Shown: positions 8,846 to 17,385, counted from the stretch's first letter. The stretch is DNA of 42,369 nt from Chitiniphilus eburneus (GCF_005048205.1 NZ_SUMF01000029.1:1-42369), one strand, 5' to 3'. Numbers and translations: made by a program. The notes: a model not told the origin generated them from the sequence alone.

Positions 8846-8869
8846 AAAAAAAAGCACCCGTCGGGGCGC
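8846..8869 (-). terminator. Rho-independent terminator of the C4-like RNA
   Basis: On the minus strand GCGCCC-cgac-GGGTGC (one G-U pair) is followed by eight T (8853-8846). No long gene precedes it on this strand, which argues for a short RNA transcript from about 9.0-9.15 kb. Confidence 0.75.
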
Positions 8870-8945
8870 CTGGATCATCGGGCTGGGTGGCTAGGCGAAC
8901 CCACCTTCATGCGGAAGCTGCTCACTCGCGAGTATCCTTTGCCCC
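8846..8945 (-). ncRNA. Structured phage RNA, C4 antisense-like candidate
   Basis: Read leftward, GGGC near 8944 and GCCC at 8883-8880 can close a multibranch fold. Inside it are the palindrome ACTCGCGAGT, a CTTC-cgcat-GAAG hairpin, and a GGTGG...CCACC hairpin whose loop shows TTCGCCT. A terminator follows directly. This arrangement, and the GGTGGGTTCGCC/TAGCCACC block, resemble as I recall them the C4 antisense RNAs of P1/P7-like phages, which block antirepressor translation. The loop TTCGCCT is complementary to AGGCGAA in the leader of the next leftward operon (minus strand, 8730-8724). The same bases also encode a possible 33-aa ORF (8976-8875), so a peptide gene is the alternative. Confidence 0.45.
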
Positions 8946-9188
8946 TCGTGATCACTGTGTTGATGAGGTTGATCATCGCGCCTTATTAACGGCAGCAGAT
9001 CGGCCAAAGCGGACAGTCGGGAGGCAATTCATTTATGACCGCTAAGCAGCGGGTGCGGTCTTTCGCTTCCACGAACTCGGCGCCCATTAGTAGCCGTTCA
9101 ATATGCAAGTTGCGGTTCTGCCCTGCGTCGGCTGTCCCCGGTACGGTGTAGACTGGCTTAAAAAATCAAACGTGGTCAGGGAGGTTGT

Positions 9189-9959
9189 GTGCCAATCGAA
9201 CTAACTCCGTTCGGAGCGACGGATCCGCTTTGGACCGGCAATACGTGGGCTGTGCCTGACGACGACGTCCTTGCTAAATGGATTGCGTGGGTGGCCATTG
9301 GCCAAGCGTCCCACGTCGCAGAGATTCTTCACGCAGCGAACCCCACCGGGACCCCACCCACGAACGACGCGGCGAAGTTAGACGCCGTGGAACTCCTAAC
9401 CCAGAAAGGCGCCGACCCATGGCACCGAGATGGGTGGATGTTTCAGGTTATGTCGTGGCTCGCGGCCCATGTGAACACGCGAGGCGCCCTTATTGCGCTT
9501 CCGCACTTGATTCACGCCGAGAAAGGCCTCGACGGCCTCGAAATACTGCTTGATGCGTCGCAGGACGTTGTCGCGACCATTATTTTCGAGGACAAGGCGA
9601 CCACAAACCCGCGAGACACAGTTCGAGAAGATGTTTGGCCGGAGTTCGTCAAATTTGAGTCGGGACATGGGGTGAACAGACTCACGCAACAAGCTTCTGG
9701 AATTTTGGCAGCGGCGCATCACCCGAACCCGACAACAGCCGTCAACAAGATTTCGTGGAATACGACTAGGCGCTATCGCATTAGTATTACCGCAAGCAAA
9801 AGTACGCCAACTTCTCGGAAACGCCTCTTCAAGGACTACGACAAGAAGATTCAGGGGAGCATTGACCGTCGAAAGGCGGAAGTTTTCGTGGTCAGCGACG
9901 TTAGAGCGTGGATGGCGAATCTAGCCGCCAAAGCAATCGCTCAAGTGTCCACGTTCTAA
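9189..9959 (+). CDS. hamA: Hachiman-like HamA: PD-(D/E)xK nuclease effector (candidate)
   Basis: This 256-aa protein starts at GTG (9189) behind GGGAGG. A nuclease core is visible: GLDGLEILLD (Asp115) then hydrophobic strand IIFEDK (Glu134, Lys136), the D...E-x-K pattern of the PD-(D/E)xK fold and of the DUF1837/HamA effectors. A basic C-terminal half follows. It is 18 bases upstream of a Ski2-type helicase, and the 256 + 1096 aa pair matches the size and order of Hachiman HamA-HamB. In Hachiman the helicase senses damaged DNA and releases the nuclease, killing or arresting infected cells. Other nuclease-helicase pairs (AbpAB-like) are possible. Base use is less GC-rich than the phage genes, a sign of transfer. 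Confidence 0.6.
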   Translation: MPIELTPFGATDPLWTGNTWAVPDDDVLAKWIAWVAIGQASHVAEILHAANPTGTPPTNDAAKLDAVELLTQKGADPWHRDGWMFQVMSWLAAHVNTRGALIALPHLIHAEKGLDGLEILLDASQDVVATIIFEDKATTNPRDTVREDVWPEFVKFESGHGVNRLTQQASGILAAAHHPNPTTAVNKISWNTTRRYRISITASKSTPTSRKRLFKDYDKKIQGSIDRRKAEVFVVSDVRAWMANLAAKAIAQVSTF

Positions 9960-9977
9960 GTTCGGGAGGGCTTTGCG

Positions 9978-12900
9978 ATGTTTGACCCTTCTACCGAAGA
10001 ACTGATTCGGCACGCTCCTACTCTTGATGGACTGGATAACAACCAGCTCTCAAAAGAGTTCACCCGGATATATACAACCATCGTGGCTGCGCGCATGCGG
10101 CTGCGTGACTTGGCAGCACAGCCCGACGAAGGAGATGAGTCACGGGCAGAGACGCTTTCAAACGTCGCCAAAGAGATGAAGTTCCTCAGGGAGCTTGCGA
10201 GTACCCAGGAAGCTCTCATCTCTGTGAGCCCTTCTCGCGAAGACCGACGCTCGGCGGCTTTCGTCGCTGCTACCGCGCACTACGTTCTCTTGCAGGCAGA
10301 ACGCATCCTTGGGGAAAAGGTGGTCTCCCGCCTTGAGCTGGATTACGTCTCGCCTGAGGTGTCTGCGACTGTGCTCTTCATGATTGCTGGAGCGAGTGCT
10401 GACGCCGCCGAGATGGCCGGAGAGATTGAAGAAGACTTCTCTCAGTCGAATTCCCATCGGGCTTCGCTCTTAGCCGCTATCCGTCGATTTGCCAAGGGAG
10501 AACTCGGCTACATTCAGCCGCAGTCCGAGTTCATAAGTACCACTAGTGATGGTCGCAAGAGCATCGGGGAGGCGATTGATGCGCTATACCACTTGATTTA
10601 CAACGGGCTGGCCGCCCTAGCAGCGGAGATGCTCGGCGATGCGGATTCGAGTAGCGAGGCAGAGTTCGCGAGAGTGGAGGCTCTTTGCAGCCGAACAATC
10701 GGTAGCCCGTATGAAGGTCAAACTATAGTTCGGGTCCTTGCTGGGCCGCGACATTTAGCCGTGTTGCTCAAGATTCTCGCCGGGGACTTTCCGCAGGCTA
10801 GTGTTGCCAATCTCAGTCCTCCCAATGGCAGCGACTCAGCTAGGTGGAGGCGCGGAGTTCGCCATATTTCGCACCGTCGCCCGTACCTTTGGCCGAACCA
10901 CCTCGACGCCATTCGAAGCGGCTACCTAGACCTCGGAACATCCGCTGCAATCAGTTTCCCAACCGGAGCAGGGAAGTCAACGCTATCCGAACTGAAAATA
11001 CTTGCCACACTCAGCAAGCAGCTAGATGTTGTGTTTCTGGCTCCGACGCTATCACTCGTCGACCAAACGGCGCGAGTCCTAGCCGCAGCGTTCCCTGACG
11101 CGGATGTCGAACGCGAGTACGCGAGCGACGATCCATTCGGATTCGAGGCTGTACGTCTTCCTCCAATCACCGTCATGACGCCGGAGCGATGCCTCGCTCT
11201 GATGGGCTTCGAACCGAAACTATTCGAGAGCGTTGGCCTCATCGTCTTTGACGAATGCCACCTACTGCATGCCATCGACACAGAGAGGGGGAAGCGTGCC
11301 GTCGATTCCATGCTTTGCGTGCTCAATGCTGTGGAGCTTGCTCCGAAGGCCGACATGCTGATGCTGTCGGCCATGATGAGCAACGCAACTCAAATTGCTG
11401 GATGGCTCCAGAGCGTCATGAATCGGCAATGTCTTGCACTCTCCATGAGTTGGAAGCCGACTCGACAGGTGCGCGGCTGCTTGGTGTATCCGCGTTCCGA
11501 GGTCGACGCATTGACGACCCTCGCGAGGTCATTGAAGGCCTATGCAACGACCAGCGTGCCTCCTCAAAAGGCAAAGCGACAAATGCTGGCTCGGCCACAA
11601 GGCTTCTTCGGTCTGAAGCAGACTTGGGACACGACGAACCGCGTCGACTACGCACTGCTTCCCTTGCTTGACCGGCCGGTTCAATTGGCGCTCAGCAAGT
11701 ACTGGAAACTGACGCCAAACGCGAACAACGTTGCGTCGGCGATAGGGTCTGCCGCCGTCGACCACAGTTCCTCTCGGGTGCTCAAGACCCTCATCTTCTG
11801 CCAGACGACAGTGAATGCGAACAGCACTGCCGAGTACACCAGAGAGCGGCTGGGCAAGAACGCAATCCAATTGAGCACTGAGGAGAATCAACTCTTCGAC
11901 CTTGCCTTGCAAGAAGTTGGAAGCGCAGACAGTCTATACATTGAAGTTTCCCCCAAGAAGGAAGTGACTTCATCGGCGCTGCCGCATCACGCCCGGCTTC
12001 TACCTGCGGAGCGGCACCTGCACGAGTCGCTGTATCGACGCAAAGATGGCATCCATGTGTTGGCCGCGACGTCGACGCTTGCTCAGGGAATGAATCTGCC
12101 TAGTCAGATTGTTCTGATTGCAGGCGACAGCCGCTTCGACGCGGCAAACAACCAACTCGAACGTCTGCAGGCCCACGAGCTGCTGAACGCGGCGGGTAGA
12201 GCAGGACGAGCCGGCGAGAGTTCGTATGGGTTCGTTCTTGTCATCCCAAGCAAAGTGGTCTACTTCGACGATTCGGTCGGCCTCATCCATCACCATTGGA
12301 CGAGCCTCAAGGAAATTTTTTCACAATCGGACCAATGCCTTGCTATTGAGGACCCTCTTGCGCCTATTCTCGACTCAATACACTCGCATGAAGAGAATCA
12401 CGTCGCAGCCGACTATCTGCTCCGACGCCTTCCTGTCGGCGAATCGGATGAAGAGACGGAGACGAAGTCGCGCGCAATATTAGCTCGAACCTTCAACGCA
12501 TACCTCAAAGGTCTGTCCGGTGATCAGAGTTGGCTGGAGTCTCGCGTAGCTGCAGCAATCGCTGCCAAGAAGGAGCTTGCAGACCCGAATGAAGATTCCG
12601 ATTGGTCGAATGTGCTCGCAGCGAAGTTCGGCATTCAGGCTTCCACGCTTCGCTCGTTAGAAACACACCTCCAGTTACCGCCGAGTGACACTTCGGTAAA
12701 CGGTTGGACTCGGTGGCTCTTCGATTGGCTGAAGTCGGAACCAAGGGCCTTCATTGAGATGACTCGTCAGGAAGGGCTTGAAACCTTGTTTGGCAGCAAA
12801 TTTACTGCGTTGACGACGCCGGAGGAGCGAGGGGAATTTGCCATTCCGAGACTTCTACCGCTCCTCGAAGCATGGATGGCAGGGAAGCCGTTCACGGCCA

Positions 12901-13268
12901 TGGAGACTGTCTTTAACCCTTCCCTGAAGAAGCTGAATAAGTGCGAGAGCAGCCGGGACTTCGTCCTGCGAGTTCTCCCAGACATCGCGTACATCGCATC
13001 ACTTCCCGAGTTGGTCTGCCGTGCGAGCGAGGCCATCGACGAAACTTGGCTGCCCCTCGAACGCCTAAGTGGATGTGTTCGAGACGGACTGGACATGCTC
13101 GAGAAGCTAGCGCTCTACCAAGTCATTGGTCGGTCTGGCGCTCGCATCGCAGCACACGAAACTTGGGGTGTCTGCAAGTTCTGGACGGAAGCGGCACCGC
13201 CGAATGAGGGCTGGAAGACATTGCGACACCGCGTCAAGGAAGGCTGGGAAAAGTGGAACTCCGCATAG
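9978..13268 (+). CDS. hamB: Hachiman-like HamB: superfamily 2 (Ski2-type) DEAD/H helicase
   Basis: This 1096-aa protein starts at ATG 9978 behind GGGAGGG. The first 290 residues are helical with no known motif. Walker A FPTGAGKST is at 327-335, LAPTLSLV (motif Ia) near 354, DECH at 425-428, SAMM (motif III) near 463, a DGIHVLAATSTLAQGMNLP block (motif V) near 690-710, and NAAGRAGRAG (motif VI) near 738. A long C-terminal helical region of about 350 residues completes it. Motif form and length fit HamB of Hachiman, which loads on DNA ends and holds the HamA nuclease. It is probably co-transcribed with the upstream nuclease. Intact, with no frameshift seen. Confidence 0.7.
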   Translation: MFDPSTEELIRHAPTLDGLDNNQLSKEFTRIYTTIVAARMRLRDLAAQPDEGDESRAETLSNVAKEMKFLRELASTQEALISVSPSREDRRSAAFVAATAHYVLLQAERILGEKVVSRLELDYVSPEVSATVLFMIAGASADAAEMAGEIEEDFSQSNSHRASLLAAIRRFAKGELGYIQPQSEFISTTSDGRKSIGEAIDALYHLIYNGLAALAAEMLGDADSSSEAEFARVEALCSRTIGSPYEGQTIVRVLAGPRHLAVLLKILAGDFPQASVANLSPPNGSDSARWRRGVRHISHRRPYLWPNHLDAIRSGYLDLGTSAAISFPTGAGKSTLSELKILATLSKQLDVVFLAPTLSLVDQTARVLAAAFPDADVEREYASDDPFGFEAVRLPPITVMTPERCLALMGFEPKLFESVGLIVFDECHLLHAIDTERGKRAVDSMLCVLNAVELAPKADMLMLSAMMSNATQIAGWLQSVMNRQCLALSMSWKPTRQVRGCLVYPRSEVDALTTLARSLKAYATTSVPPQKAKRQMLARPQGFFGLKQTWDTTNRVDYALLPLLDRPVQLALSKYWKLTPNANNVASAIGSAAVDHSSSRVLKTLIFCQTTVNANSTAEYTRERLGKNAIQLSTEENQLFDLALQEVGSADSLYIEVSPKKEVTSSALPHHARLLPAERHLHESLYRRKDGIHVLAATSTLAQGMNLPSQIVLIAGDSRFDAANNQLERLQAHELLNAAGRAGRAGESSYGFVLVIPSKVVYFDDSVGLIHHHWTSLKEIFSQSDQCLAIEDPLAPILDSIHSHEENHVAADYLLRRLPVGESDEETETKSRAILARTFNAYLKGLSGDQSWLESRVAAAIAAKKELADPNEDSDWSNVLAAKFGIQASTLRSLETHLQLPPSDTSVNGWTRWLFDWLKSEPRAFIEMTRQEGLETLFGSKFTALTTPEERGEFAIPRLLPLLEAWMAGKPFTAMETVFNPSLKKLNKCESSRDFVLRVLPDIAYIASLPELVCRASEAIDETWLPLERLSGCVRDGLDMLEKLALYQVIGRSGARIAAHETWGVCKFWTEAAPPNEGWKTLRHRVKEGWEKWNSA

Positions 13269-13734
13269 GCTTATGGCAGTGAGTACGGCTCGGTCTTCGT
13301 TTGCGGTAAGGCGCTGCAGTAGGGGCTGCGGCTACTGGTTGTTCAGGCCGAGGATCCTGCCGGCGGCCTAGCAAGACGCGCTACGACATCGCCTATGGAC
13401 TCGCAGCCCAAGGCTGAAAGTCCGCGAAGTGGTCATTGCTGAACTTCAGCAATCAGCCTTGAACAGACATCATAAGTTGCTGCCTTGACCGTCCGCTTAG
13501 GCCGACAAGCCGCCGTCCAATCAGGCGGCTGCGAAAGTTAGCCGAATTCAGCCGCTCGCTTTGAGTGCCCGTTCCAGATCAGCGGGCGCCCACGATGTGA
13601 TCAGGCATAACCCGCATCACAGTCAGCGAACACCAGCGCCCGCATCTACTCCGACAAATGACCATGATCCGATATGAAAACCGGGGCGGACTCACCCAAA
13701 CAATAACACCTGAGTTAAGCCGCACCGCGAGTGG
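13269..13734. other. Gene-free stretch after the helicase, with attC-like remnant
   Basis: No credible gene. An inverted repeat AGCCGCC-9 nt-GGCGGCT lies at about 13509-13531. At 13704-13734 the words TAACACCTGAGTTAAGC and CGCACCGCGA closely resemble one arm of integron attC recombination sites (TAAC-x-CTGAGTTAAGCCGC-x-CCGCGA form). The arm stops where the insertion sequence begins. Confidence 0.45.
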
Positions 13735-13790
13735 TGGGCTTTGGGCTAGGGGCGACGTCACCCCGTCTTGAATAGCACTGCGCTTTAGAG
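13735..13790 (+). repeat. Left terminal inverted repeat of the IS3 element
   Basis: Pairs with 14924-14979 in reverse complement. GACGTC at 13754-13759 and CTTTAGAG at 13783-13790 are the best-matched blocks. The transposase stop lies inside it. Confidence 0.5.
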
Positions 13791-14894
13791 CCCGGCCCCC
13801 GATATTACCGGTTTTGTCATCGCCAATTGCCGGGCAAACGCCGAAGGCGTCAGCCCGCCCAATGCCTTCTTCGGCCGCTCCTCGTTATATTCCCGCCGCC
13901 AAGCTTCAATCAGCACCCGCGCATGCGCCAAACTGGTGAACCAGTGCTCGTTCAGGCATTCGTCCCGTAGCCGGCCGTTGAACGATTCGATGTAGGCGTT
14001 CTGGTTCGGCTTGCCCGGTTCGATCTGCCGCAGCGTGATGCCACGCCGATGCGCCCAGGTCAGCATCGCCCGGCCACAGAACTCCTTACCGTTGTCAGTG
14101 CGAATCACCAGCGGTAAGCCGCGTGTGACGCCGATCCGGTCCAGTAACCGTGTCAGCATCTCGCCGCTGATGGCCCGTTCCGGGATCACTGCGACGGCTT
14201 CGTGCGTGGCGTCGTCGACGATGGTCAGGCATTTCACCACCCGGCCTTCGGCGGTACGGTCGAACACGAAGTCCATCGACCAGACCGCGTTGGCGGCACA
14301 TGGCCGGATCAGCGGTTGCCGCGCCGATTGCGTTACCTTCTTGCGCTTGCGTCGCCGCACTTGCAGCCCGGCTTGCGCATACAGCCGTTCGACCCGCTTG
14401 TGATTCACTCGCCAGCCGCTCTGCCGTAGCTTCAGATAGATCATCCCGGCACCGTAGCGACGATGGCGCTGCGCCAGTTCGATGAGGTGTTGGCGCAGCG
14501 GGCCGTTCGGGTCCGGCCGAGGTTGGTAGCGCAAGGCGCTCGGACTCATCCGGGCGATGCGCAACGCCCAGCGCTCACTCAGACCCCGTCCGGCAAGGAA
14601 CCGCACCAGCTCGCGTCGCGTTGGTGCGGTCACCACTTTTTTTGCAGCGCTTCCTTGATGACCTCGTTTTCGAGCATCGAATTGGCCAGCATGCGCTTGA
14701 GCCGGGCATTCTCGGCCTCGAGTTCCTTTGAGCCGCTTCGCGTCGGAGACGCTCATGCCGCCGAACTTGCTGCGCCACAGGTAGTAGCTGGCTTCGGAGA
14801 AGCCGTGCTGGCGGCACAGCTCCTTGATCGGCAGGCCAGCTTCAGCTTCCCGCAGGAAGCCGATGATCTGTTCTTCGGAAAAGCGTTTCTTCAC
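13785..14894 (-). CDS. IS3-family transposase, OrfA and OrfB joined by a one-base insertion
   Basis: The N-terminus ([20 protein letters not shown]) is the OrfA helix-turn-helix of IS407/IS1222-like elements. The C-terminal part is the OrfB rve integrase domain with the DDE set: [15 protein letters not shown], and the final Glu in [16 protein letters not shown]. Normally OrfA ends at a TGA just after an A7 slippery run (14643-14637) and OrfB is made by -1 frameshifting. Here an extra base in AAA at 14729-14727 shifts OrfA into the OrfB frame early. One continuous 369-aa frame results, with about 30 scrambled residues where the OrfA leucine zipper should be. Activity is doubtful. Confidence 0.85.
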   Translation of the reverse strand: MKKRFSEEQIIGFLREAEAGLPIKELCRQHGFSEASYYLWRSKFGGMSVSDAKRLKGTRGRECPAQAHAGQFDARKRGHQGSAAKKVVTAPTRRELVRFLAGRGLSERWALRIARMSPSALRYQPRPDPNGPLRQHLIELAQRHRRYGAGMIYLKLRQSGWRVNHKRVERLYAQAGLQVRRRKRKKVTQSARQPLIRPCAANAVWSMDFVFDRTAEGRVVKCLTIVDDATHEAVAVIPERAISGEMLTRLLDRIGVTRGLPLVIRTDNGKEFCGRAMLTWAHRRGITLRQIEPGKPNQNAYIESFNGRLRDECLNEHWFTSLAHARVLIEAWRREYNEERPKKALGGLTPSAFARQLAMTKPVISGAGL

Positions 14895-14923
14895 GTCCAG
14901 TCTCCTTGATTGAGGGGATTGGA

Positions 14924-14979
14924 CTCTAAAGCTGCGTGCTCCTCAAACTTGGGGGGACGTCGGGGGTAGCCAAAACCCA
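14924..14979 (-). repeat. Right terminal inverted repeat of the IS3 element
   Basis: Reverse complement of the left end with several mismatches; shared blocks are CTTTAGAG, AGCAC, TTGA, CCCC, GACGTC and GGCTA. It contains the likely transposase promoter region upstream of 14894. Confidence 0.5.
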
Positions 14980-15064
14980 AACTGATGCCACGAAATAGCG
15001 TCGAGCTAAACGAATAAGCGTCACGGCACGCCCCCAACCACCCCCGCCTGAAGCTCAATTCACC

Positions 15065-15814
15065 CTACAGTCTAAAAGTCACCGCAATCACCCTGCCAAC
15101 AACACTGAAATCAGTATCGTTCGCCGCAATGACATGGTCGCTATACACATCCCGGTGATCGGAGCGGGCCAGCAGGCCGCCATCCATTTGCCGGTAAAGC
15201 CGGCGCAGGTGGACTTCGCCCCCGCGCACGAATACGTAGACCGCCCCATTCCGGATCGAGGCATCGTGCAGCTGGAGCACGGTGAGGGTCGATCCATCGG
15301 GAATGGTCGGCGCCATGGCGTCACCGGTGGCGCCCATCGCAAACAGGCTACCGGGGGCGTAGCCTTCGCGCTTCCCCCACGCCCTGCTGCTCACCACCGC
15401 CATGTCGCCCGCCCGGGGCACCAGCGTCGGCGCGCCATCGGCTGCCGACACCCGCACCGTGAACCACGGTAGCACGACCAGATCCGCATCGTGGGCAGTC
15501 GCCCGCGCCGCGTACGCCGGCTGCGCGGGCTCCTGAATCAGATTGGCCTGGCCCGCAGGGAGCAGGGCCGCCAGGCTCGGGCTGATCTGCGCCGGTTGCG
15601 CGCCCAGCACCGTGGAAAACTTCATCACCGCTTCCAGATTCAGCGGAATACGCCCATTCAGGTACTGGCTGGCCGCGCTCTGGTTGGACCACCCGCACGC
15701 CTCGGCCAGGCGGGCCTGATTCCAGCCCCGTTCCACCCGGAAAACCTCCCACAAAGCCTTGAGCCTGCTGGCATCGGCCTGCTGAGTTGCGTTTAGGGGT
15801 CGTCGTGTCGTCAT
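15065..15814 (-). CDS. Phage CI-type repressor (XRE HTH plus S24-like domain)
   Basis: This 249-aa protein starts at ATG 15814; a GTG at 15823 would add three residues. Residues 15-62 are an XRE helix-turn-helix (WNQARLAEACGWSNQSAASQ) and residues 125-245 an S24/LexA-type fold. Its nucleophile motif reads GDAM (Ala166) where cleavable repressors have GDSM, and the usual Lys position reads Arg in HLRRLY (204-205). The Ser-Lys dyad therefore looks absent and SOS self-cleavage is unlikely. An Ala-Gly pair (87-88) remains in the linker. It lies between the two divergent early promoters, whose shared AGCAWTGCT-like sites are its probable targets, including its own promoter. Confidence 0.85.
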   Translation of the reverse strand: MTTRRPLNATQQADASRLKALWEVFRVERGWNQARLAEACGWSNQSAASQYLNGRIPLNLEAVMKFSTVLGAQPAQISPSLAALLPAGQANLIQEPAQPAYAARATAHDADLVVLPWFTVRVSAADGAPTLVPRAGDMAVVSSRAWGKREGYAPGSLFAMGATGDAMAPTIPDGSTLTVLQLHDASIRNGAVYVFVRGGEVHLRRLYRQMDGGLLARSDHRDVYSDHVIAANDTDFSVVGRVIAVTFRL

Positions 15815-15848
15815 GGTTCGCACCGCTCAATGAGTGCCTCAGTTTATA

Positions 15849-15910
15849 AGCAATGCTGAATCCCTCCAAGCATCAATGCTGTTGATTTCGAAAATAAGCA
15901 TTGCTAATAT
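15849..15910 (+). promoter_or_regulatory. Rightward early promoter and operators (PR/OR-like)
   Basis: TTGATT (15882-15887), 17 bases, then TGC-TAATAT (-10 at 15905-15910) is a strong extended -10 promoter for the replication operon. Operator-like words are AGCAATGCT (15849-15857, toward the repressor gene), ATCAATGCTGTTGAT (15872-15886, itself a palindrome) and AGCATTGCT (15897-15905, over the -10). The three sites mirror a lambda OR arrangement. Confidence 0.7.
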
Positions 15911-15922
15911 TTGCTGACCGAC

Positions 15923-16456
15923 ATGATTGGCAACCCGATGACAAAGCCCTGCAAGCCCAGCCCGCCGCCACCCGCCGCCGTAGCGGCGATGGCCTGTTCG
16001 CCAGCACCGGGGGCCGCCATGGCGCACCAGCGCCCGTCCGGCCGCCCCCAGGCACGCCCCGGGCTTCGAAGCAATGCCCAGCATCCAGCGGAACACGCTT
16101 TACCCGAACACCAGATGGAGCATCTGGCCGGAACGGGGCGCAAACCAGTGCCCTCGGCCAGGCGCCACCTCCCGCATTGGCTGATGGCCGGGCTCCACCA
16201 TGCGCGTATCGATGCCACAACCACCGTGGGCCGCCCCATCCGTCCATGCGGTGGGCGCGATACCCGCATGCAGGGCGGCCCGATGCAGGCGCGGTCCCCG
16301 CGCCCTGGCGTGGCGATGCCCGGCAATACCTCGCCCCCGGATTGCTCCCCGCGCAGCCGGCACCGACGCGACCGCGCGCATGCCGTCGACCCCTCATTCG
16401 CCACGACCCGCATGGGCCACGGTCCCCGCAACCTCCAGGCCGGAGAGGCCCAGTGA
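15923..16456 (+). CDS. Putative early phage protein, 177 aa (weakly supported)
   Basis: This is the first frame downstream of the rightward promoter (MIGNPMTKPCKPSP...), rich in Pro, His and Arg. Support is its ATG 13 bases past the -10, high GC at third positions, and a TGA overlapping the GTG start of the replication gene (GTGA). No family is recognised, and the composition is odd for a cro-like protein. A second open frame from 15901 runs straight into the replication gene, so one or two small genes in that frame cannot be ruled out. Confidence 0.35.
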   Translation: MIGNPMTKPCKPSPPPPAAVAAMACSPAPGAAMAHQRPSGRPQARPGLRSNAQHPAEHALPEHQMEHLAGTGRKPVPSARRHLPHWLMAGLHHARIDATTTVGRPIRPCGGRDTRMQGGPMQARSPRPGVAMPGNTSPPDCSPRSRHRRDRAHAVDPSFATTRMGHGPRNLQAGEAQ

Positions 16457-17385
16457 CCCGCCCCTGGTTCCCCTTCTACCCGGCGGACTGGCAGGCCAAC
16501 GCCAACCTGCGCCGCTGCACGCCCGCCGAGCGCGCCTACTGGCTCGATGTCATGTGCCTGATGCACGATTCAGCGCAATATGGCGCGCTGGCCTGGCCGC
16601 TCAGGGAAATCGCCCGGGCGATCAACTGCCGGCCTGTCGATCTGAAATCCCTGGTCGCCAAGGGGGTGCTCAAAGGGGGCGACACCGGCCAGCCCGTGCC
16701 GGAACTACGCTACACCCCCGTTTCCGGCCGCAAAGCGGGGCCAGCCGTGGTGCTGATCGCGGCGCAACCGGGCCCGCTCTGGTACAGCTCGCGCATGGTG
16801 ATCGACGAGCACAAGCGCCTCACCCGGGGCCACGCCCGGGATACCCAACCCTACACACCAGAGCCCCCCTTTGGTGAAAGCTTCGAGGCCACACCGGAGG
16901 GCGCCCGCTACCCCGCACCCCTCGCACGCGCCGGGGTCAGAAGTCAGAACCACAAAGAACAACAACCTGAACCCGCCGCAGGTCCATCGTCGTCCGGGAC
17001 ACTCAACACCGGCGCGGCGACGTCGCACACCCCGCCCGAGGTACTGAGGATGGTGCGCCACCTGCGCGAACGCGGCGCGGTCGTGGTGCCCGCCAATCCC
17101 GAACTGCATGCCTGGGTGCGCGGTGGCCTCACCGATGCCGAGATCAGCCAGGCCATGGACGCAGCGGAAAACGCACGCCAGGCCCAGGGTAGCCAGCAGC
17201 CGATCACCGCCGCCTACCTCGATGCCATCCTGCGCAACACCGTACTGCCCCAGGCGCGGGGCACCACGCAGCCCGCTTCAGGCAAGGCACCGGCCTTCGA
17301 CCCGGCCGCCTACGTCAATCGCAACCGCGCCACCCTCGAGGAGGCCGGCCATGTCGTCGATGCCGATTACCAGCGCCTGGCTTAA
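16453..17385 (+). CDS. Phage replication initiator-like protein (O position)
   Basis: This 310-aa protein starts at GTG (16453) with GGAGAGG upstream. The N-terminus MTRPWFPFYPADWQ, followed by an aromatic helix with AERAYWLDVMCLMHD, matches DUF1376-type domains found at the start of phage replication proteins in the lambda O position. The middle (about 140-195) is a Pro/Ser/Thr-rich linker and the C-terminus a helical domain with HAWVRGGLTDAEISQAMD. It probably binds the phage origin and hands over to the P-like helicase loader encoded next. The two genes overlap by 35 bases. Confidence 0.7.
   Translation: MTRPWFPFYPADWQANANLRRCTPAERAYWLDVMCLMHDSAQYGALAWPLREIARAINCRPVDLKSLVAKGVLKGGDTGQPVPELRYTPVSGRKAGPAVVLIAAQPGPLWYSSRMVIDEHKRLTRGHARDTQPYTPEPPFGESFEATPEGARYPAPLARAGVRSQNHKEQQPEPAAGPSSSGTLNTGAATSHTPPEVLRMVRHLRERGAVVVPANPELHAWVRGGLTDAEISQAMDAAENARQAQGSQQPITAAYLDAILRNTVLPQARGTTQPASGKAPAFDPAAYVNRNRATLEEAGHVVDADYQRLA

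Larger units (their letters stand above)
13735..14979 (-). mobile_element. IS3-family insertion sequence, about 1.24 kb
   Basis: One IS3-type transposase unit is enclosed by imperfect terminal inverted repeats. Reading inward, both ends share a TGGG(C/T)TTT start, GGCTA, GACGTC, CCCC, TTGA, AGCAC and CTTTAGAG in the same order. Length is typical of the family. The outer ends are uncertain: a shorter element 13754-14961 would begin at the shared GACGTC. No clear target duplication is seen (gtgg on the left, aact on the right), so the flanks may have been rearranged. Confidence 0.65.

Noticed and set aside
8752-8937. Second complementarity (ATACTC with GAGTAT) between the C4-like RNA and 8757-8752
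   Set aside because: The target lies upstream of the predicted transcription start, so it would not be in the message.
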